Program-made: the position numbers and the translations under genes | Assembly (NCBI GenBank): GCA_003030745.1 | Contig: PYVG01000042.1 | Coordinates: 1-6,543 of the forward strand | Source: Pseudidiomarina aestuarii | Lineage (GTDB): Bacteria; Pseudomonadota; Gammaproteobacteria; Enterobacterales; Alteromonadaceae | DNA length: 6,543 bases | Direction of reading: 5' to 3' | The notes under the pieces: model-generated | Databases searched by the model: none | The model's input: only the letters and a program-made list of their open reading frames with translations | Told to the model about the DNA's origin: nothing | Part shown: positions 1 through 6,136 of the stretch, piece by piece | Position numbering within the stretch: position 1 is the stretch's first letter | How the letters are laid out: every line of letters begins with the position of its first letter

Positions 1-2
1 AG

Positions 3-1991
3 TTGAACCTGAGTATCAAAGAGACTCCGCAAACGGTCACCGTCATCACGGCTGAAAAACTAAAAGACTTCGCGTTAACGGACCTAAATTCCGCGCTGAA
101 GAACTCGGCCACCGTGAATGTCGAGCAAGTCGAGTCCGATCGTACCTACTACACATCACGCGGCTTCGAGCTGAATAATTTCCAAGTGGACGGCTTAGGC
201 TTGCCATTAATCAATAGCAATTCTCATGGTCGTTTCGATACGGCCATGTATGAGCGAATTGAAATTGTGCATGGTGCTAATGGCGTCATGACTGGCGTCG
301 GCAGTCCAGCGGCCACCGTAAACTTGGTGCGGAAGAAGCCAACCTCTGAGTTTCGTGGTTCGGTCAGTGGTAGCTTGAGCTCGTGGAACGGTAAGCGTCT
401 TGAAGGTGATTTTTCAGGTGCGTTCAATGACTCATTCCGTGGCCGAATTGTAGTGGTCGGCGATGACCGAGAATCGTATCTCGACCGCTATGCCAACCAA
501 ACGCAAATGGTCTATTTGGTCGCTGACTATGCGCCTACGAACAATACTTTGATTACTTTCGGCCACAGCGAACATAACAGCGAAACTGACGGTAACCTCT
601 GGGGTGCGCTAACCCTCCATTATGGTAATGGTACGCCAACCAATTTTGATGTGTCGACCAATATTGCAGCCGACTGGTCGCAGTGGGATGTCCGCGAAAG
701 TCGCAGCTTTATTGACGTTGAGACTGCGCTGACGGATATGTGGACTCTGCGTTTAGCCTACAACCGAGTACGCACCGACGAAGATAGTTTCTTGTTCTAT
801 ACCTATTTGGCTGATCCTGCCATCGGTTTGGATCCTGACACTAGTTTAGGCCTGATTGGTTACGGTAGCGAATACGACTTAGATGACGAACAAGACACTC
901 TCGATGCGTACGTCAGTGGCTCGTTCTCTGCCTGGGGACAAGAGCATGAAGTCGTCGTCGGTGCTAATTATTCGCGTCTCGACTATGTCGATGTATCGCT
1001 TTATGATTTCCATACCGGCAACGGCTTCCCAGTCATGCCTGCGCTGGAGGACTGGACTGGTAATACGCCATTCCCAGAGTTTACCGATGGCCAAGATGGC
1101 AGCACTATAGAAAACACCCAGAAAGCCTTCTACGCGCAAACTCGACTCGCAATTACTGATAACTTCAAGGTGCTTTTGGGAGGTCGTTGGAACGACTTTG
1201 AACGCAACGGAATTGGCTACGGCGTCGATCAGTCGAGTGCAGCGGATGAGTTCATTCCCTATTTCGGCGCGACTTATGCGCTGACGCCAGCAACGACTGT
1301 CTACGCGTCATACACCGAGACGTTCCAAGCTCAGAACCTGCGTGACCGCGACTTCCGTCGCTTACCACCACTGACGGGTGAAAGTTCAGAAGTTGGTTTT
1401 AAAACCGAGTTATTCGAAGGTGCGGCATTATTGTCGGCAGCTTACTTCAACGTTGAGCAAGTGAATTTGGGTGTCAGTGATGGCACCGTCACCAACCCGA
1501 ATACGGGTGCGCCGGAGCAGGTTTATCGTGCGGCAGATGGCATCACTAGTAAAGGCTTTGAAGTGGAGCTTACCGGTCAAATTATGCAAGGCTTGCAGGG
1601 CACCATTTCTGCATCGTCATTCGATATTGATGGTGATCAATTGGTCAAAGATTATACGCCGGAGAATTTATTCCGTACGTCATTGACCTATCAACCAGCT
1701 GCGATTGAAAACCTGAAGTTTGGCGCGACCTACTTGTGGCAAGACACCATTTCACGCTTCCAAGGTGTGGTGGGTGATACCTATGCCAATGCTGGCGCAG
1801 ATATCGTGACCACGCAAGAGGCCTATGGCCGCTTAAACCTCATGGCGAACTATCAGTTTAGTGAAGCGCTCAGCCTAACCTTGAACGTACAGAACGCAAC
1901 GGATGAAAAATACATCAATAGTTTGCTCTGGGCACAAGGATATTACGGTGCGCCACGCAATTACTCCGCGACACTCACTTACTTGTTCTAA
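3..1991 (+). CDS. TonB-dependent siderophore receptor, 5'-partial
   Basis: Outer-membrane beta-barrel receptor, expected to import a ferric siderophore using TonB/ExbBD energy. The 662 visible residues begin inside the plug domain with ETPQTVTVIT (residues 7-16). The plug continues through RGFELNNFQVDG (53-64) and YERIEIVHGANG (83-94) to GSPAATVNLVRKKPT (100-114), the pattern of the FhuE/FpvA-type siderophore receptor family. Residues from about 115 onward form the barrel, with alternating aromatic strands, a late NVQNATDEKY segment and a C-terminal YLF ending in the Phe typical of outer-membrane proteins. The signal peptide, TonB box and any N-terminal signalling domain lie off the left edge. 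The TTG at position 3 has no upstream context and is not a credible start. The segment IVHGANG has His where relatives usually have Arg (VLRGATG-like). The substrate cannot be named from sequence. The PepSY gene downstream supports a role in iron uptake. Its promoter, probably Fur-controlled, is outside the window. Confidence 0.95.
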   Translation: MNLSIKETPQTVTVITAEKLKDFALTDLNSALKNSATVNVEQVESDRTYYTSRGFELNNFQVDGLGLPLINSNSHGRFDTAMYERIEIVHGANGVMTGVGSPAATVNLVRKKPTSEFRGSVSGSLSSWNGKRLEGDFSGAFNDSFRGRIVVVGDDRESYLDRYANQTQMVYLVADYAPTNNTLITFGHSEHNSETDGNLWGALTLHYGNGTPTNFDVSTNIAADWSQWDVRESRSFIDVETALTDMWTLRLAYNRVRTDEDSFLFYTYLADPAIGLDPDTSLGLIGYGSEYDLDDEQDTLDAYVSGSFSAWGQEHEVVVGANYSRLDYVDVSLYDFHTGNGFPVMPALEDWTGNTPFPEFTDGQDGSTIENTQKAFYAQTRLAITDNFKVLLGGRWNDFERNGIGYGVDQSSAADEFIPYFGATYALTPATTVYASYTETFQAQNLRDRDFRRLPPLTGESSEVGFKTELFEGAALLSAAYFNVEQVNLGVSDGTVTNPNTGAPEQVYRAADGITSKGFEVELTGQIMQGLQGTISASSFDIDGDQLVKDYTPENLFRTSLTYQPAAIENLKFGATYLWQDTISRFQGVVGDTYANAGADIVTTQEAYGRLNLMANYQFSEALSLTLNVQNATDEKYINSLLWAQGYYGAPRNYSATLTYLF

Positions 1992-1994
1992 GAG
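1990..1994 (+). promoter_or_regulatory. Ribosome-binding site of the PepSY gene, overlapping the receptor stop
   Basis: AAGAG shares its first two bases with the TAA stop of the receptor. It lies 9 nt before the ATG at 2004 but only 3 nt before the in-frame TTG at 1998, so it favours ATG 2004 as the start. The overlap also suggests translational coupling in one transcript. Confidence 0.55.
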
Positions 1995-2003
1995 TTATTG
2001 ACC

Positions 2004-3131
2004 ATGCGTAAAAGCTTGCATAAATGGCATGGCTGGCTGGGGATCATTTTCATGGTCCCCTTTCTGCTTATTTGCCTAACCGGAAGTATTCTGGTTTTTA
2101 AGAAAGAAATTGACGCCTGGCTGCTGCCAGACGTCGCCGCTTTGGAATCGAGCGACGAGCCACGTTTGCCCTTGAATACACTGAAGCAGCGAGTGAATCA
2201 GCAGTTACCCGATTATGAAATTGGGAGCTGGGAAATCTTTCCAGCGGGTCATGATGAAGCGGACCGCGTATTTGTGATTAAAGAGGGCACGGATGCCTGG
2301 CACAAAGTTCATTTAAACCCGTATACAGGTGAACTGCGGAGTCTGCCAACAGAGCCCGGTCACTACTTAACCGACTGGTTATTGGAGCTGCATTATACGC
2401 TGCTACTGAATGACTTAGAAACCTTAGACTTTAGCTTTGCGACTGAACACTTTGGTCTGTTAATCACACTGGTGTTAGGGCTTTTTTTGCTCTTTATGGG
2501 GATCTCTGGGCTGATCATGTATCGGCGGTTCTGGGCGCGCTTTTTCACCTTGCGCTGGGACCACCGATTGTTGGTCGTGTTCAGTGACTTGCACAAAATG
2601 GCGGGTACCTTTGCTTCGCCCGTGTTGCTGGTGCTAGGTATCACCGGGGTGTATTACAACGGGTTAATTTTTTACGAAGAATGGACCGAACATGGCGGTG
2701 GCCAAGAGCATCACATCATAACCGAGCGTCTGTATGCCGACTCGGTCAATATTGATGAGCTGGTAGCCGACAGTAAGACTCGAATTGAGGGTTTCAAACC
2801 AACTTACGTGCTGTTTCCATTTGAGCCAGAGTTACCGTTTACAGTGTTTGGACGCGCCCCCACAGCAAACCCGCTGCTGAGCAATTACGGCAGTGTTTCC
2901 AACTACGATGCATGGTCTGGCGACTATCTGAGTACTTATAACTTGAACGAGCAAGGTGCAGGTATGAAAACGCTGGATACATTTCGGCGTCTGCACTTTG
3001 GCAGTTGGGGCGGTCTAGGAGTCAAAGCTCTATATAGTTTTGTCGGTTTACTGCCGTTGTTGCTGTCAGTTACCGGGGGCTATATTTGGTGGCAACGTCG
3101 CAATAAACGGCAGCGTCGACGCACTGACTAA
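2004..3131 (+). CDS. PepSY-associated TM protein, putative siderophore-iron reductase
   Basis: Inner-membrane protein of the PepSY_TM family (375 aa from ATG 2004). Members encoded beside siderophore receptors, such as FoxB/PiuB-type proteins, are thought to reduce or release iron from ferric siderophores in the periplasm, possibly with heme. Four membrane segments are visible: about 10-33 (GIIFMVPFLLICLTGSILVF), 149-173, 199-221 and 337-363. Between the first two and between the last two lie large, probably periplasmic, domains. Histidines near membrane borders (H6, H9, H130, H149, H197 in SDLHK, H331 in RRLHFGSW) are candidate heme or metal ligands. The C-terminus is strongly basic (RRNKRQRRR), consistent with a cytoplasmic end. 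A TTG six bases upstream is in frame, but it sits too close to the AAGAG ribosome-binding site. The start lies 12 bp after the receptor stop, so the two genes are almost certainly co-transcribed. The family call is firm; the reductase role is inferred from family and context. Confidence 0.9.
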   Translation: MRKSLHKWHGWLGIIFMVPFLLICLTGSILVFKKEIDAWLLPDVAALESSDEPRLPLNTLKQRVNQQLPDYEIGSWEIFPAGHDEADRVFVIKEGTDAWHKVHLNPYTGELRSLPTEPGHYLTDWLLELHYTLLLNDLETLDFSFATEHFGLLITLVLGLFLLFMGISGLIMYRRFWARFFTLRWDHRLLVVFSDLHKMAGTFASPVLLVLGITGVYYNGLIFYEEWTEHGGGQEHHIITERLYADSVNIDELVADSKTRIEGFKPTYVLFPFEPELPFTVFGRAPTANPLLSNYGSVSNYDAWSGDYLSTYNLNEQGAGMKTLDTFRRLHFGSWGGLGVKALYSFVGLLPLLLSVTGGYIWWQRRNKRQRRRTD

Positions 3132-3136
3132 AGCAC

Positions 3137-3165
3137 TTCGAACTGGTGAAAATCCCTGCTACTAT
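3137..3165 (+). promoter_or_regulatory. Possible sigma70-type promoter for the monooxygenase gene
   Basis: TTCGAA (3137-3142) is separated by 17 nt from TACTAT (3160-3165). They match the -35 and -10 consensus at 3 of 6 and 4 of 6 positions. Transcription from here would start near 3172, after the left arm of the neighbouring inverted repeat, so such an mRNA could not form that hairpin. The match is weak and visual only. Confidence 0.3.
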
Positions 3166-3199
3166 GAGGTTCATTTGAGCTGATTGAGCAGGGATTTTC
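3148..3199 (+). promoter_or_regulatory. 13-bp perfect inverted repeat covering a ribosome-binding site; hairpin or weak terminator
   Basis: GAAAATCCCTGCT (3148-3160) is exactly complementary to AGCAGGGATTTTC (3187-3199), with a 26-nt loop between. The core CCCTGCT/AGCAGGG stem is flanked by an A-run on the left and ATTTT on the right, as in a weak bidirectional intrinsic terminator for the receptor-PepSY operon. The right arm also contains AGGGA (3190-3194), the apparent ribosome-binding site of the GTG start at 3201, with a 6-nt spacer. In a read-through transcript the hairpin would hide that site. The repeat is directly visible; which role it plays is not resolved. Confidence 0.6.
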
Positions 3200-3200
3200 C

Positions 3201-4646
3201 GTGTACGACGTGGTTATTATTGGAAGTGGTTTTGGCGGCCAAATTGCTGCTATTAACCTACGTAAACGCGGACTGGATAACTTTCTCATTTTAGAGCGCC
3301 GCGATTTTATGGGCGGCACTTGGGTCCAGAATAAATATCCCGGCGCCGCTGTCGATGTGCAATCTCCGCTCTACTCACTCTCGTTTGAACCCTATCCATG
3401 GACGCAGATGTACGCCGAGCAACCTGAGCTCGAGGACTACACCAATAAAATCATTAAAAAGTATCGTCTGCGGGAGCAAACACGCACTGGACAAGATGTT
3501 CAGCAGTTGGACTGGTGTGATGACCATTGGCAGATTCAAACCAAAGCTGGCGATATTTTCCGTTCGCGCAGTGTCATCAGCGCATCCGGGCCGCTCAGTC
3601 AACCACTGACACCCGAGTTTCCTGGGCAAGACACCTTTCAAGGCGAGCAATTCCATACCAATGCATGGAACCATGACTTTGATCACAAGGGGAAGCGGGT
3701 AGCTATTATTGGCAGTGGCGCTAGTGCCGCTCAGGTTATCCCTGCTATCGCCTCTGAGGTTGAGGAGCTCCATGTCTTTCAGCGCTCACCGCATTGGGTG
3801 TTGCCGCGGCACGATTGGAAATTTGGCAAAGTAGCGCGCACGTTGCTGAAGTGGAAACCGATGTACCATCTGCTCCGCAAAACCATCTATTGGGCACTGG
3901 AATATCGGGTCATCGCGTTTAAATATTCGAAGCGGTTGATGCGCTTTATTGGTCAGTCTGAAGCGGAGCGCTTTATGCGCAAATCCATACCAGACCCTGA
4001 GTTGCGGCAAAAGCTGACACCCGATTACCTTATTGGCTGCAAGCGCATATTGGTATCAAGCACTTTATATCCCGCGTTACAGCGGGACAATGTTAGTCTT
4101 CATGATCGTAACGATAGCATCGCTCGCATCACCGGCACAGGTATCGAAACCGCACAGGGAACTCAACTTGAGCTCGACGCTATTGTGTATGCAACGGGCT
4201 ATCAAGCCACCGATGGCTCGATTCCGTTTCGCGTGACAGGGCGTGATGGCAAAACATTAGAGCAATTCTGGGAAGAATTTCCGCGAGCCTATTTGGGTAC
4301 CAGCATGCCTGGTTTTCCGAATTTGTACTTGGTCACTGGACCCAATACAGGCATTGGGCATACCTCAGCACTATTTATTATCGAATCACAAATGAAGTAC
4401 ATTCTGCGCTGTTTACAGGAGCTGCAAGATTCGCCCGCAGCCAGTATTGAAGTGAAGCCTGCTGCGGAAGAAGAGTACACTGACATGATTCACCGCGAAA
4501 TGCGCAATACGGTATGGCAAGTCGGTGGCTGTAACAGTTGGTACAAAAGCAAAAGTGGCCGCGTGATTGCCATGTATCCTGGCTTCAGCTTTGTCTACCG
4601 CTGGTTGGCGAGCAGCTTTAAGCGACACCACCACCAGTTGCGTTAA
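3201..4646 (+). CDS. Flavin-containing / Baeyer-Villiger-type monooxygenase
   Basis: FAD- and NAD(P)H-dependent class B flavoprotein monooxygenase (481 aa), a cytosolic enzyme expected to insert or transfer one oxygen atom from O2 into a ketone or soft nucleophile. The substrate is unknown. The FAD Rossmann motif GSGFGG is at residues 8-13, followed by ERR (32-34) and GGTWVQNKYPGA (38-49), the usual BVMO landmark. The fingerprint FxGxxxHxxxW is present as F146, G148, H152 and W156, with Asn in place of the usual Pro or Asp after the Trp. A second, NADPH-binding Rossmann motif GSGASA lies at 171-176. YATGYQA (350-356) and GPNTGIGHTS (400-409) are also typical. Length is in the lower normal range, with no N-terminal extension. 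The GTG start is chosen because the Rossmann strand begins at once (VYDVVIIG) and AGGGA sits 6 nt upstream, inside an inverted repeat. N-hydroxylating siderophore enzymes are relatives, but GGTW plus the BVMO fingerprint favours BVMO. Confidence 0.9.
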   Translation: MYDVVIIGSGFGGQIAAINLRKRGLDNFLILERRDFMGGTWVQNKYPGAAVDVQSPLYSLSFEPYPWTQMYAEQPELEDYTNKIIKKYRLREQTRTGQDVQQLDWCDDHWQIQTKAGDIFRSRSVISASGPLSQPLTPEFPGQDTFQGEQFHTNAWNHDFDHKGKRVAIIGSGASAAQVIPAIASEVEELHVFQRSPHWVLPRHDWKFGKVARTLLKWKPMYHLLRKTIYWALEYRVIAFKYSKRLMRFIGQSEAERFMRKSIPDPELRQKLTPDYLIGCKRILVSSTLYPALQRDNVSLHDRNDSIARITGTGIETAQGTQLELDAIVYATGYQATDGSIPFRVTGRDGKTLEQFWEEFPRAYLGTSMPGFPNLYLVTGPNTGIGHTSALFIIESQMKYILRCLQELQDSPAASIEVKPAAEEEYTDMIHREMRNTVWQVGGCNSWYKSKSGRVIAMYPGFSFVYRWLASSFKRHHHQLR

Positions 4647-4649
4647 CGC
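4640..4649. repeat. 10-bp perfect palindrome between convergent stop codons
   Basis: GCGTTAACGC spans the TAA stop of the monooxygenase and ends one base before the stop of the opposing gene. As a hairpin it would have only a 3-bp GCG stem around TTAA, too weak for a terminator, and no T-run follows on either strand. It is noted because there is no other candidate terminator in the 3-bp gap between these genes. Confidence 0.4.
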
Positions 4650-5126
4650 TTATTTGGTCGGGTTCGCTTTGTGCGTGGCATTCCAATTCATTGCCTGCCA
4701 ACGTCCATCTCGTTCAACCAATACACCACTATTCAGATATTCCTGACGACTGCCGTCTGCGGCGGTAGCAACCAGCGTAAAGTTAACGATGGCAGCATCG
4801 CCCGCCCACTTCACTTCAAGGTTTTCGGCGGTGTACCAAGAGTCCACTTCATCATCTGGAAGGCGCACGGCGTCTTGCATGCCTGACATCAACTGTTCGC
4901 GACCAAAGCGGATACCACTGGAACTGGTGTAGGTGAGAGCTTCTGCCCAAAACGCGCCATGAATGATCTTGTCATTGACGCTGGCACCATAGAGAAAATG
5001 GTCGACAGTTTTCGCAACTGCATCTGCGCGATTGGAGTGAGTTGCTTCTGCAGCTAAAGCAGCAGTGCTGACCCCTTGTAGTGTGAAAAGCAGAGCACAA
5101 AACAAAGTCATTGAGAGAGTGCGCAT
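4650..5126 (-). CDS. Exported NTF2/SnoaL-like small protein
   Basis: 158-aa protein predicted to be secreted to the periplasm. Residues 1-25 form a Sec signal peptide: MR, a hydrophobic core (MTLFCALLFTL), then STAALA followed by AEA, an A-x-A type cleavage site. The mature part resembles the NTF2-like/SnoaL-like cone fold: an N-terminal helix (about 33-50, ADAVAKTVDHFLYGAS), a short segment with FW and ALTYTSSSG, then FGREQLMSGM (74-83). It ends in paired strands AAIVNFTLVATAADGSRQEYLNSGVLVERDGRWQ. Many exported members of this fold have no known activity, and I see no decisive catalytic residues. The start is ATG 5126 rather than the in-frame ATG at 5150, because an ideal AAGGAG lies 6 nt before 5126 and the longer form would put a polar MKNNKENS ahead of the signal peptide. 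It is convergent with the monooxygenase and divergent from the DUF924 gene, so it is probably transcribed alone. Confidence 0.8.
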   Translation of the reverse strand: MRTLSMTLFCALLFTLQGVSTAALAAEATHSNRADAVAKTVDHFLYGASVNDKIIHGAFWAEALTYTSSSGIRFGREQLMSGMQDAVRLPDDEVDSWYTAENLEVKWAGDAAIVNFTLVATAADGSRQEYLNSGVLVERDGRWQAMNWNATHKANPTK

Positions 5127-5132
5127 GGAATT

Positions 5133-5138
5133 CTCCTT
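5133..5138 (-). promoter_or_regulatory. Ribosome-binding site fixing the start of the NTF2-like gene
   Basis: The minus strand reads AAGGAG here, a near-perfect Shine-Dalgarno, 6 nt before ATG 5126. It lies inside the longer open frame that begins at 5150, which argues that the upstream ATG is not the start. Confidence 0.8.
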
Positions 5139-5150
5139 GTTATTTTTCAT

Positions 5151-5213
5151 GCTAGTATGAAGACTATTATGGCAAAGAGTACGACGAAAGAAATGGAAGA
5201 GCGAGGATAAAGC
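5151..5213. promoter_or_regulatory. Divergent promoter region between NTF2-like and DUF924 genes
   Basis: This short gap separates two divergent genes and must hold at least part of both promoters. On the minus strand CATAAT (5166-5171) matches the -10 consensus at five of six bases, but its -35 is poor. On the plus strand TATTAT (5165-5170) overlaps it. GAGGA (5203-5207) is a good ribosome-binding site 6 nt before the ATG at 5214. No convincing operator palindrome was seen. Confidence 0.35.
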
Positions 5214-5777
5214 ATGGCAAGCTCATCAAGCATGGCGGTAACAGCCACAGAAGTACTGAATTTTTGGTTCAAAGAACTGACTCAGCAACAGTGGTTCAAA
5301 AAGGACGCAGACGTTGATGCCATTATTCAAAAACGCTTTGCTGCAACCTATGAAAAGGCAGCTGCGGCAGAGTTGTGGGTGTGGCGAGAGAGCTCGCGCG
5401 GTCGCTTAGCAGAAATTATTGTGCTCGATCAATTCGCCCGTAACTTGTTTCGTGATTCCGCCCGTGCGTTTGCAGCAGATTCATTAGCACTGGCGCTGGC
5501 GCAAGAGGCGGTGGCAGGTGGACATGATAAGCAATTGCCGACGCTGCAACGCGCATTTATGTATATGCCCTACATGCACAGTGAATCACTCGCTATTCAT
5601 GAAGAAGCTGTGCGGCTATTTGATCAACCGGGGCTCGAATATAACCTTGAATTTGAGCACAAACATAAAGTGATCATCGAGGAATTCGGGCGCTATCCGC
5701 ATCGAAACCAAGTACTTGGCCGTGAATCGACGGCAGCGGAAATCGAGTTTTTACAGCAGCCGGGCTCTAGCTTTTAA
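5214..5777 (+). CDS. DUF924 family protein
   Basis: 187-aa, probably cytosolic, all-helical protein of the DUF924 family, which is widespread in proteobacteria and eukaryotes and has a TPR-like fold but no established biochemical role. The family landmarks are all present in order: VLNFWF (14-19), QQWFKKD (25-31), LDQFARNLFRDSARAF (71-86), a Met/Tyr-rich FMYMPYMHSESL (115-126), and the C-terminal block EEFGRYPHRNQVLGRESTAAE (156-176). The length is typical and the gene looks intact. The start at 5214 follows GAGGA with a 6-nt spacer; an internal ATG at 5232 has no ribosome-binding site. A Ser-rich MASSSS leader precedes the conserved region. The 3' end overlaps the convergent XRE gene by 11 bp. 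Family assignment is firm; no function is proposed. Confidence 0.92.
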   Translation: MASSSSMAVTATEVLNFWFKELTQQQWFKKDADVDAIIQKRFAATYEKAAAAELWVWRESSRGRLAEIIVLDQFARNLFRDSARAFAADSLALALAQEAVAGGHDKQLPTLQRAFMYMPYMHSESLAIHEEAVRLFDQPGLEYNLEFEHKHKVIIEEFGRYPHRNQVLGRESTAAEIEFLQQPGSSF

Positions 5778-6006
5778 CTTTTGCCCAGAGGCAGCTGTCG
5801 CGCTGTTGTAGCACGATCATCTGCAGCTCTAGCGCAGCCAGCACTCGCAATAAGGTACTGACGCGACCGTCGCCTTGGTTCTCAATTTTTGAGATGACGG
5901 CCTGCGTGGTATCGACTCGCTCAGCGAGTTCGGTTTGAGACCAGCCCAGTGCAACACGAGCTGTTCTAATAGCAGCGGAAATTTCGGCAGTAGTTTCAAG
6001 GCGCAT
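5767..6006 (-). CDS. XRE-family (HipB-like) transcriptional regulator
   Basis: 79-aa DNA-binding protein with one Cro/C1-type helix-turn-helix. The positioning helix is SQTELAERV (23-31) and the recognition helix is TQAVISKIEN (34-43), followed by the usual RVSTLLRVLAALEL helix and a C-terminal strand (QMIVLQQRD). The single short domain plus C-terminal strand resembles HipB-type antitoxin/repressors, but no HipA-like kinase follows: downstream on this strand is only the antisense of the DUF924 gene. The immediate upstream neighbour is the divergent PLP gene. It is therefore probably an orphan regulator. The start ATG 6006 has GGAG 5 nt upstream. The next in-frame region begins at once with the conserved helix, so a longer protein is not needed. 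Autoregulation is plausible because a TATA-N5-TATA element overlaps its likely promoter. Its stop lies inside the 3' end of DUF924. Confidence 0.85.
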   Translation of the reverse strand: MRLETTAEISAAIRTARVALGWSQTELAERVDTTQAVISKIENQGDGRVSTLLRVLAALELQMIVLQQRDSCLWAKVKS

Positions 6007-6029
6007 AGCAACTCCGATATATGTAAATG

Positions 6030-6066
6030 AATATAGCTAGTATAGATGAAAACAGTGAACAGTGAA
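6030..6066 (-). promoter_or_regulatory. Likely promoter and possible operator of the XRE gene
   Basis: On the minus strand two -10-like boxes occur: TATACT (6039-6044) and TATATT (6030-6035), each matching five of six consensus bases. Each has a TTCACT -35-like box (4 of 6): 6061-6066, spacer 16, and 6054-6059, spacer 18. Both -35 boxes are supplied by tandem CAGTGAA units on the other strand. The segment 6032-6044 reads TATA-N5-TATA, a small symmetric element of the kind an XRE dimer could bind. Assigned by eye. Confidence 0.4.
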
Positions 6067-6111
6067 CAGTGAATCGAAAAGCGCTCTGTTACCTATTCAC
6101 TATTCACTGTT
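6051..6111. repeat. 61-bp imperfect inverted repeat with three tandem CAGTGAA heptads
   Basis: Three perfect tandem copies of CAGTGAA occupy 6053-6073. Facing them, 6096-6111 holds two TTCACT units in the opposite orientation. Bases 6051-6069 pair with 6093-6111 over 19 bp, broken only by C-A mismatches at 6060/6102 and 6067/6095. On the minus-strand RNA these become G-U pairs, so the structure is more stable in that orientation. The loop is about 23 nt and contains the palindrome AGCGCT. It lies between divergent genes, so it is not a normal 3' terminator. It could be a dispersed REP/MITE-like element, or a cluster of regulator sites. Confidence 0.7.
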
Positions 6112-6136
6112 ACCTGAACTTCGATATGAGGCCCCC

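Noticed and set aside
3..5. TTG as the start codon of the receptor
   Set aside because: It falls inside the plug domain with the signal peptide and N-terminus missing; the gene clearly runs in from the left edge.
879..1139. 86-residue minus-strand frame and overlapping plus-strand frame in the receptor barrel
   Set aside because: Both are shadows of the conserved receptor reading frame.
3375..3773. 132-residue open frame on the minus strand
   Set aside because: It lies wholly antisense to the monooxygenase, whose protein is conserved throughout; it shows no family resemblance and no ribosome-binding site.
3201..4646. Siderophore N-hydroxylase role for the flavoprotein because it follows an iron-uptake operon
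   Set aside because: The GGTW...NKYPGA and FxGxxxHxxxW landmarks fit the Baeyer-Villiger type better, and the hairpin and possible own promoter suggest it is a separate transcription unit.
5127..5150. Longer N-terminus of the NTF2-like protein from the ATG at 5150
   Set aside because: The AAGGAG ribosome-binding site lies downstream of that ATG and serves 5126; the extension would put polar residues ahead of the signal peptide.
6051..6111. CRISPR-like or terminator interpretation of the heptad repeat
   Set aside because: The units are directly adjacent 7-mers without spacers, and the element lies upstream of both flanking genes with no T-run, so neither reading fits.
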